Below, one piece after another: positions 7,517 to 12,957 of a stretch of 12,957 nt of DNA. Numbering within the stretch: position 1 is the first letter of the stretch; each line of letters starts with the position of its first letter. Both the position numbers and the translations under genes were made by a program. This DNA is from Nitrospinota bacterium. GTDB taxonomy: Bacteria; Nitrospinota_A; UBA7883. The DNA lies in the NCBI GenBank assembly GCA_029880775.1, contig JAOUNV010000007.1, positions 1 to 12,957 on the forward strand, written 5' to 3'. The notes under the pieces are model-generated. The model saw nothing but the letters and a program-made list of their open reading frames with translations, was not told the DNA's origin and did no database searches.

Positions 7517-8734
7517 TTGAAAGACACTGTGATCCTGGTCGTCACCGGCAGCGTGGCGGCTTTTAAGGCGGCTCAGCTGGCCCGTCGGCTGATGGAGCGC
7601 GGACTGCTGGTGAAGGTGGCCATGACCACCGCTGCGGAGAGGTTTATTACGCCCTTAACCTTCGAGGCCCTCACGGGGCAGCCTGTTTTGCGGGCGGGGT
7701 TTCCACAGCCGGGTGAGGCGCCGATGGAGCATATAAACTTCTCCCGGGGGGCCAGGCTGGTGGTCATAGCCCCGGCCACGGCAAACACTATGGGCAAGCT
7801 AGCCCACGGCGTGGCGGACGATTCGGTTCTCTCCATGCTTCTGGCCTCTGGTCTGCCTGTGATGGTGGCCCCGGCCATGAATACGCAGATGTATAAACAC
7901 CCGGCAGTCCAGTCCAATATCAATACGTTGGCCGGGCGGGGAGTAACGTTCATCGGCCCATCCTCCGGCTCTCTGGCCTGCGGTGAAGAAGGGGAAGGGA
8001 AGATGGAGGATGCGGAGGTCATAGCCGCCGCAGTGATGGAAAAACTGGGCGGAGAGAAGGACTTGGCAGGGGTGAGGCTGTTGGTTACCACCGGTGGATG
8101 CCAGGAACCTATAGACCCTGTTCGCTATATCGGCAACCGCTCATCCGGCAAGATGGGGGTGGCGGTGGCGCAAGTGGCGGCTGGCCGGGGGGCGGAGGTG
8201 GTGCTGGTGGCGGCGCATATGGAAACAGGTTTGCCGGAAGGGATGAGGGTAGTGCGCGCTCATACGGCTATGGAGATGCAAGAGGCGGTGCGCAAAGAAT
8301 TCGCCCAATGCGATATCCTGGTGATGGCCGCGGCGGTGGCGGACTACCAGGTGGAGAACCCCGCCACTGGAAAAGTAAAAAAGAAAAACTCCATGCGCCT
8401 GGATCTTGTAGAGACCCCGGATATCCTGGCCGGCGTGGCCATGGAGAAGGGGGGCCGGGTGGTTGTGGGGTTTGCCGCGGAGACAGAGGATCATCTGGCC
8501 TCCGGGCGGAAAAAGCTGATGTCAAAGAACCTGGACCTGATAGTGATAAACGATGTGAGCCGGGGGGACATCGGATTCGGCTCCGACTACAACGAGGTGA
8601 CATTACTCACTCGTGATGGAAAGAAGATAGAGATAGCCAGGGCCTCCAAGGATATGGTGGCCGGGGAAGTGCTGGATCAGGCGGCCACCATATGGAGGGA
8701 CAGCCGGACCGTGGAACAGCCAGAGGCGTCATGA
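7517..8734 (+). CDS. coaBC: Bifunctional CoaBC (phosphopantothenoylcysteine synthetase/decarboxylase)
   Basis: This 405-residue fusion does two steps of coenzyme A synthesis: CoaB joins 4'-phosphopantothenate to cysteine using CTP, and CoaC decarboxylates the product with FMN. The N-terminal CoaC half shows TGSVAAFKA (10-18), the substrate-clamp PAMNTQMY (119-126) and the catalytic-Cys block LACGEEGEGKM with Cys155. The C-terminal CoaB half begins near 190 with TTGGCQEPIDPVRYIGNRSSGKMG-type sequence, then KVKKKN (286-291, the Lys region expected for CoaB), ETPDIL and VVGFAAETE. The start is a TTG with CCAGG upstream; the in-frame stop at 7478-7480 leaves no ATG or GTG alternative, and the CoaC N-terminus begins at once. 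It is the first gene of a cluster and its stop overlaps the next start as ATGA. Confidence 0.97.
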   Translation: MKDTVILVVTGSVAAFKAAQLARRLMERGLLVKVAMTTAAERFITPLTFEALTGQPVLRAGFPQPGEAPMEHINFSRGARLVVIAPATANTMGKLAHGVADDSVLSMLLASGLPVMVAPAMNTQMYKHPAVQSNINTLAGRGVTFIGPSSGSLACGEEGEGKMEDAEVIAAAVMEKLGGEKDLAGVRLLVTTGGCQEPIDPVRYIGNRSSGKMGVAVAQVAAGRGAEVVLVAAHMETGLPEGMRVVRAHTAMEMQEAVRKEFAQCDILVMAAAVADYQVENPATGKVKKKNSMRLDLVETPDILAGVAMEKGGRVVVGFAAETEDHLASGRKKLMSKNLDLIVINDVSRGDIGFGSDYNEVTLLTRDGKKIEIARASKDMVAGEVLDQAATIWRDSRTVEQPEAS

Positions 8735-9498
8735 GTGTCGCTTATATACAGGCTTTGCGGAATCTGGCGTTGAAGCTGGAAACATTAAAAATCCACGGCC
8801 ATGACAAGGTGGCTGTGACAGGGGACGATTGGAAGAATCAGATGAGAGCCAAGCTAAATGAACTGAACAAGAAGACGGCGGCAAAGGGGAAAACTTCCAG
8901 CGGAGTTGCCGTGGCGCAGGTCAGCGATAAAAGCCTGGATAGTATCCGGGCGGAGGTGGAAAATTGCCAGAAATGCGCGCTGGGGAAGACCCGGACCAAT
9001 ACGGTTTTCGGAGTGGGGGATCCGGACGCTCGGCTGATGTTTATCGGCGAAGGGCCAGGCGCCGCTGAAGACCTCCAGGGGGAGCCTTTTGTGGGGCGGG
9101 CAGGCAAGCTTTTAAACGACATGATACAGGCCATGGGGCTAAAGAGAAGCGATGTGTATATCGCCAACATAGTGAAATGCCGTCCCCCAGGCAACCGCGA
9201 TCCTTTGCCGGAGGAGTCGGCGCAGTGCATGCCATATCTTATGAGGCAACTGAAGATGATACGCCCGGAGTATGTGTGCGCTTTGGGGGCGGTGCCGGCG
9301 AAGAATCTTTTGGAAAGAAACGAGCCTATCGGAAAGCTGCGCAGTAGTTTTCATGATTTTATGGGGACTCAGTTTATGGCCACATATCACCCGTCATACC
9401 TGTTGCGCAATCCTGCGGCCAAGGCGGAGTCTTGGAAAGACCTGAAAATGATAATGGACAAAATGGGGTTAAAAGACCCGAGGGGAAAGAATGTCTAA
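8731..9498 (+). CDS. Family 4 (iron-sulfur) uracil-DNA glycosylase
   Basis: This 255-residue protein should remove uracil from DNA (deaminated cytosine or misincorporated dUMP), starting base-excision repair. Four cysteines positioned for a 4Fe-4S cluster are present: Cys79 and Cys82 (CQKC), Cys150 (VKCRPPGNRDP) and Cys166. Motif GEGPGAAED (106-114) and HPSYLLRNP (220-228) are the family's active-site blocks. The first 70 residues are a charged Lys/Ala-rich extension that I do not recognise as a domain. The ATG at 8731 is preferred over the frame's earlier ATG at 8692 because it gives the ATGA overlap with coaBC and has GAGG 5 nt upstream. The stop overlaps the next gene by 8 nt, so translation of the three genes is probably coupled. 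Confidence 0.95.
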   Translation: MSVAYIQALRNLALKLETLKIHGHDKVAVTGDDWKNQMRAKLNELNKKTAAKGKTSSGVAVAQVSDKSLDSIRAEVENCQKCALGKTRTNTVFGVGDPDARLMFIGEGPGAAEDLQGEPFVGRAGKLLNDMIQAMGLKRSDVYIANIVKCRPPGNRDPLPEESAQCMPYLMRQLKMIRPEYVCALGAVPAKNLLERNEPIGKLRSSFHDFMGTQFMATYHPSYLLRNPAAKAESWKDLKMIMDKMGLKDPRGKNV

Positions 9499-11983
9499 AT
9501 ACCGCAGGGATCCTTCACTGTTGTACCGGCCCAAACCCCTTGGTGGATCCACACCATTGCAGTGGGCGCCGCCGCCGGAGGAGAAGAAGCTATCTCATCG
9601 CATGTTCTGGCTGCTGGCAAAGGTTTCTTTATGGGTTTTCCTGCTGATGACAGTCTTTGGCGGCGCGGTGGGATACACCTTTTATGTGAAGTACAGCAAA
9701 GACCTGCCCGACATAGAATCCCTGCGTTACTACAAGCCTAGCCTGGTGACCCGCATATTCGACACCAACGACACGCTGGCGGCGGAATATTATGTGGAGC
9801 GGCGCATACTGCTCCCGCTGAACTCCATTCCGCTGATCCTGCGCAAAACCACCATCGCCGTGGAGGACTCCTCCTTTTACCAGCATTTTGGTCTGAATAT
9901 AGAGGGGATCATCCGCGCGGCATGGGCCAACTACCGGGCGGGCCGGGTGGTGCAGGGTGGCAGCTCCATCACCCAGCAGGTGGCCAAGGCCCTGCTGTTA
10001 AGCTCGGAGCGGACCTATGTTCGCAAAATCAGGGAGGCGATTCTCTCCATAAGGATAGACCGGGCGTACACCAAAGACGAGATACTGGAGATATACCTGA
10101 ACCATATATATTACGGGGAAGGCGCCTATGGAGTGGAGGCGGCGGCCCTGACCTATTTCGGCAAAAGCGTCAACGAGCTCAACGTGCCGGAGGTGGCGAT
10201 GATAGTCGGAATGCCAAAGGCGCCCTCGACCAACTCGCCCCACAGGAATATGGGCAAGACTGTGTCGCGCCGGGGCCATGTGCTCAACAGAATGATGGAT
10301 ACTAATATCATCACCAAGGCCCAGATGGAAGAGGCGGTGGCCAGCCCCATCCGTCTGGCGCCGCGTAAGGGGCCGCTGAACAAGGCGCCATGGTTTTCCG
10401 AGCATGTGCGCCGGACATTGGAGAAAAAATTCTCCGCCCATGGTCTTTACCGTGAGGGTCTGACGGTGCGCACCACTTTGGACTTAAGATGGGAGGAGTG
10501 GGCGGACGAGGCTCTCCGCTCCGGACTGGAGAATGCGGATAGGCGGTTGGGTTTCCGTGGGCCCAAAGGATTCACCGATATAAAAAAAGGAGAATGGCCG
10601 GACTGGGCCGAGTTGAATCCGGAACGGGCCGGGTATGAGGATCAGGAGGAATATTATACTTCCGGTCGAATTCTATCCGGCGTGGTGTTGACGGCGGAAA
10701 AAAATCGGGCCGTGGTGACCTTCAAGGATATGAAAGGCGCCATCACCTTAAAGAGCATGGAATGGGCTCATATTTTCGATCCTGAGAAAGACGCCCGGTG
10801 GGCCAAGAAGTTGAAAAAAACCTCGGAGGCGTTCAAGCCGGGAGATATCATTCAGGTCCGTATCCTGGAAGGGGACCCTCTGCCCGGGGAGAAGCCGGAG
10901 GAGAAGCTGCTGCCACTTGAGATATATCAGACACCCGATGTGCAAGGGGCGCTTATGTCCATCGACCCTAAGACCGGCCATGTGAAGGCGATGATCGGCG
11001 GATATGATTCGGAGCTGACCAAGTTCAACCGGGCGGTGCAGGCTTATCGCCAGCCTGGCTCGTCGTTCAAGCTGATTATATACACCGCCGCCCTGACAAA
11101 GGGATATACCCCCGCCTCGGTGTTGATAGACTCACCGATCATTTTCAACCGAGCCATCACCGAGTTCAAGGGATGGAAGCCGATGAATTTCGAGATGAAG
11201 TTCTATGGCCCCACCACATTGCGAACTGCCATCACCCACTCGCGCAACATAGTCACCATAAAACTGCTGGAGAAGATAACCCCCAGGTTTGTGGCGGAGT
11301 TCGCCCGCAATTTCGGATACAGCGGCGAGTTGGACGCCAACCTCTCATTGGCTCTTGGGTCCTCCACCGTCACGCTGGAGGAGATGGTGTTCGCCTATGG
11401 CGCGCTGGCCAACCAGGGAACCCGCATGGAGCCGGTCTATATAAAGTCGATTGAAAACCGGGAAGGAGAGGTCATTTATAAATCCGATGTGGTCTCCCAT
11501 CAGGCCATCCCTCCCGCAGTGGCGTTCCAGGTGGCGGACATGATGAAAAACGTGGTCCAGAATGGGACCGGCAGAAGCTTGAAGCCTATGCTCCGTGGAC
11601 GACCGCTGGCAGGCAAGACCGGCACCACCAACGACTGTGTGGACGCATGGTTCATGGGCTATACCCCAGACGTGGTGACCGGGGTGTGGACGGGCCGGGA
11701 TGACCCTTCCACCATAGGCAGAAGGGAGACCGGCGCCAGGATGGCCATCCCCATCTGGCGTGATTTTATGAAGAATGTTTTTGCGGAAATGCCGATCAAC
11801 GATTTTCCTCCTCCGCCAGGAGTGGTGTTCGCCAGGATAAACAAGGAAACTGGGTTGCTGACCCGTTCGGTGGGGGAAAACGTGATGTTCGAGGTGTTTA
11901 TGGACGGCGCCCAGCCCACCGAGTACGATTCCGACGCCGCCAGTTTGGAGAGCGCCACTTCCGATTACAAACGTGGATTCTGA
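9491..11983 (+). CDS. Class A penicillin-binding protein, PBP1A type
   Basis: This 830-residue bifunctional enzyme polymerises lipid II into glycan strands and cross-links stem peptides in the periplasm, held by one N-terminal membrane anchor. A short basic, Pro-rich cytoplasmic tail precedes the transmembrane helix (about 37-60). The GT51 transglycosylase domain has EDSSFYQHFG with catalytic Glu125, GGSSITQQ (156-163), RKIREAILSIRI, and KDEILEIYLNHIYYGEGAYGVEAAA-type sequence. A linker/OB-like region follows at about 300-480. The transpeptidase has all three motifs: SSFK (Ser524, Lys527), SRN (584-586) and KTGTT (709-713). Length suits PBP1A (mrcA/ponA family); the exact paralogue name is uncertain. 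The start has AGGGG 6 nt upstream and overlaps the UDG gene by 8 nt. The same frame stays open for 31 codons past the TGA stop. Confidence 0.97.
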   Translation: MSKYRRDPSLLYRPKPLGGSTPLQWAPPPEEKKLSHRMFWLLAKVSLWVFLLMTVFGGAVGYTFYVKYSKDLPDIESLRYYKPSLVTRIFDTNDTLAAEYYVERRILLPLNSIPLILRKTTIAVEDSSFYQHFGLNIEGIIRAAWANYRAGRVVQGGSSITQQVAKALLLSSERTYVRKIREAILSIRIDRAYTKDEILEIYLNHIYYGEGAYGVEAAALTYFGKSVNELNVPEVAMIVGMPKAPSTNSPHRNMGKTVSRRGHVLNRMMDTNIITKAQMEEAVASPIRLAPRKGPLNKAPWFSEHVRRTLEKKFSAHGLYREGLTVRTTLDLRWEEWADEALRSGLENADRRLGFRGPKGFTDIKKGEWPDWAELNPERAGYEDQEEYYTSGRILSGVVLTAEKNRAVVTFKDMKGAITLKSMEWAHIFDPEKDARWAKKLKKTSEAFKPGDIIQVRILEGDPLPGEKPEEKLLPLEIYQTPDVQGALMSIDPKTGHVKAMIGGYDSELTKFNRAVQAYRQPGSSFKLIIYTAALTKGYTPASVLIDSPIIFNRAITEFKGWKPMNFEMKFYGPTTLRTAITHSRNIVTIKLLEKITPRFVAEFARNFGYSGELDANLSLALGSSTVTLEEMVFAYGALANQGTRMEPVYIKSIENREGEVIYKSDVVSHQAIPPAVAFQVADMMKNVVQNGTGRSLKPMLRGRPLAGKTGTTNDCVDAWFMGYTPDVVTGVWTGRDDPSTIGRRETGARMAIPIWRDFMKNVFAEMPINDFPPPPGVVFARINKETGLLTRSVGENVMFEVFMDGAQPTEYDSDAASLESATSDYKRGF

Positions 11984-12025
11984 TGCTTCGGCCAACGGCA
12001 GGCCGCCTGGACAAAGGAGAAGCTC

Positions 12026-12070
12026 AACGCTGGCGTTAACAACGCTGGCGTTTACAACGCTGGCGTTTAC
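12026..12070. repeat. Three tandem 15-bp repeats upstream of the ABC transporter gene
   Basis: Three head-to-tail copies are present: AACGCTGGCGTTAAC, then AACGCTGGCGTTTAC twice. A further partial AAC follows. Each core AACGC-TG-GCGTT is a near-palindrome. The array ends 18 bp before the ABC transporter ATG, just ahead of its Shine-Dalgarno. In the frame of the preceding PBP gene it would encode NAGV(N/Y) pentads. Confidence 0.9.
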
Positions 12071-12076
12071 AACTAT

Positions 12077-12081
12077 TAAGG
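12077..12081 (+). promoter_or_regulatory. Ribosome binding site of the ABC transporter gene
   Basis: TAAGG lies 7 nt before the ATG at 12089. It fixes the start of this gene and sits directly after the tandem repeat array. No clear separate promoter was seen in the 105-bp spacer, so read-through from the PBP1A operon is likely. Confidence 0.6.
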
Positions 12082-12088
12082 CTCTCTT

Positions 12089-12957
12089 ATGAACGATGAT
12101 GTGCTGATAAGCTGCCAGGGCCTGCGCCGGGAGTTCTCTGTGGCCGAGGGCCGGGCCGGGCTACTAGGCTCCATCAAAAGCCTCTTCTCCACCAAATCGA
12201 GCGTAATCCGCGCTGTGGACGATATATCCTTCGATATCCGGGCTGGTGAGTTTGTGGGATACGTGGGGGAAAACGGCGCCGGCAAATCCACCACCATAAA
12301 GATGCTCACCGGCATACTGACCCCCACCGGCGGCCGAGCGGAAGTCAACGGCACTGTGCCTTATCAGGAACGGGTGAAAAACGCTTTCAATATCGGCGTG
12401 GTGTTCGGCCAGCGAAGCCAGCTGTGGTGGGACCTGCCGGTGGCCGATTCGCTGGACCTTTTGCGCGCGATTTACCGGGTGCCTCCGGCCCGATATCGGC
12501 AGAACCTGGCGGAGCTTTCCGACTGGCTGGAGCTGGGGCCTTTGATGAAGATGCCTGTGCGGAAGCTATCGCTGGGCCAGAGGATGCGGGCGGACCTGGC
12601 CGCGTCACTTTTGCATGGTCCGAAGGTCATGTTTTTGGACGAGCCCACCATCGGGCTGGATATCATCGCCAAGGATAACGTCCGCAGGTTCCTGAAAAAA
12701 ATCAATAAGGAGCGGGGGGTGACCATCATTCTGACCACCCACGACATGGACGATATCGAGGCGCTTTGCGACAGGATCATCATAATCGACAAGGGGAAAA
12801 TCGCATGGGACGGGGCCACCAGCCGATTGAAAGAAGAGCATATGAAAGGGAAGATCCTCGAAGTGGAGTTCCACGACTATAATCCCGATATCGGCGGAGC
12901 CATTGGCCTGACGGAGATTAAATCGGAAGCGAATAAAAAATGGCTCCGATATCAGGG
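12089..12957 (+). CDS. ABC-2 exporter ATP-binding subunit (COG4586 type), 3'-truncated
   Basis: I translated 289 codons; the frame is open to the window end. It is the nucleotide-binding subunit of an ABC-2 type exporter. Motifs in order: Walker A GENGAGKST (60-68), Q-loop FGQRSQLWWDL with Gln108, signature LSLGQRMRADL (160-170), Walker B VMFLDEPT (180-187), D-loop GLD (189-191), and H-loop His218 in ILTTHDMDDIE. The long segment before the first core strand (about 18-42), the QRSQLWWDLPV block and the LSLGQRMR signature place it in the uncharacterised COG4586 / viologen-exporter-like group rather than the general NatA/CcmA families. Members are usually about 320-330 residues, so only a short tail is missing. 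They normally precede two six-helix permease genes, expected just beyond the window. The cargo is unknown. Confidence 0.92.
   Translation, partial: MNDDVLISCQGLRREFSVAEGRAGLLGSIKSLFSTKSSVIRAVDDISFDIRAGEFVGYVGENGAGKSTTIKMLTGILTPTGGRAEVNGTVPYQERVKNAFNIGVVFGQRSQLWWDLPVADSLDLLRAIYRVPPARYRQNLAELSDWLELGPLMKMPVRKLSLGQRMRADLAASLLHGPKVMFLDEPTIGLDIIAKDNVRRFLKKINKERGVTIILTTHDMDDIEALCDRIIIIDKGKIAWDGATSRLKEEHMKGKILEVEFHDYNPDIGGAIGLTEIKSEANKKWLRYQ

Noticed and set aside
8098..8616. Gly-rich 172-codon frame inside coaBC
   Set aside because: It is an out-of-frame reading of the GC-rich CoaB half. The coaBC frame carries every conserved motif.
11984..12025. Terminator between PBP1A and the ABC transporter gene
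   Set aside because: There is no stable GC stem with a T run, so read-through is more likely.
11983..12039. Tiny 18-codon frame with a TGATG overlap at the PBP1A stop
   Set aside because: It ends inside the first tandem repeat, has no ribosome site of note, and such short frames are expected by chance.
1..12957. Mobile element, CRISPR array, toxin-antitoxin or other defence system
   Set aside because: No transposase, integrase, terminal inverted repeats, spacer-repeat array or defence-type domain was recognised on either strand.

Overview
This window reads as ordinary chromosomal DNA from a Gram-negative bacterium of moderately high GC. It carries a class A bifunctional penicillin-binding protein, a full-length prokaryotic SMC, split-orientation housekeeping genes, GTG and TTG starts, and a secreted CSLREA / choice-of-anchor-Q surface protein. 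The lineage cannot be fixed from sequence alone. A deltaproteobacterial, Nitrospinota-like or Nitrospirota-like origin would fit, but this is a weak inference. I see no phage, insertion sequence, CRISPR array, tRNA or rRNA.

Layout: (1) 2-2464 (+) is the 3' part of a large secreted modular protein: a CSLREA motif, a right-handed beta-helix, a choice-of-anchor-Q motif, two Cys-paired InlB-type repeats, a GCTNP...DDGSC module, a Pro/Gly linker, and a fibronectin-III-like domain with an anchor-like hydrophobic cassette and lipobox embedded in it. (2) A terminator hairpin at 2504-2534 separates it from the convergent smc gene. (3) smc (6152-2562, -) lies downstream of thiL (7312-6317, -), with a 164-bp AT-rich gap between them that holds a long dyad. 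(4) A divergent promoter region (7313-7516) separates thiL from a rightward cluster. (5) coaBC, a family 4 uracil-DNA glycosylase and a PBP1A-type enzyme overlap by 4 and 8 nt and form a tight operon. (6) After a 105-bp spacer with three 15-bp tandem repeats comes the ATP-binding subunit of a COG4586-type ABC-2 exporter, which runs off the window end. Its permeases would be expected just outside.

Functionally the core genes are housekeeping: chromosome organisation (Smc), thiamine diphosphate synthesis (ThiL), coenzyme A synthesis (CoaBC), base-excision repair (UDG) and peptidoglycan synthesis (PBP1A). They do not form one pathway. No clearly new multi-gene system is visible. The observations most worth following are the internal anchor/lipobox cassette inside the surface protein, the dyad between thiL and smc, the tandem repeats with an in-frame tail behind the PBP1A stop codon, and the Gly-to-Ala change in the SMC signature motif.
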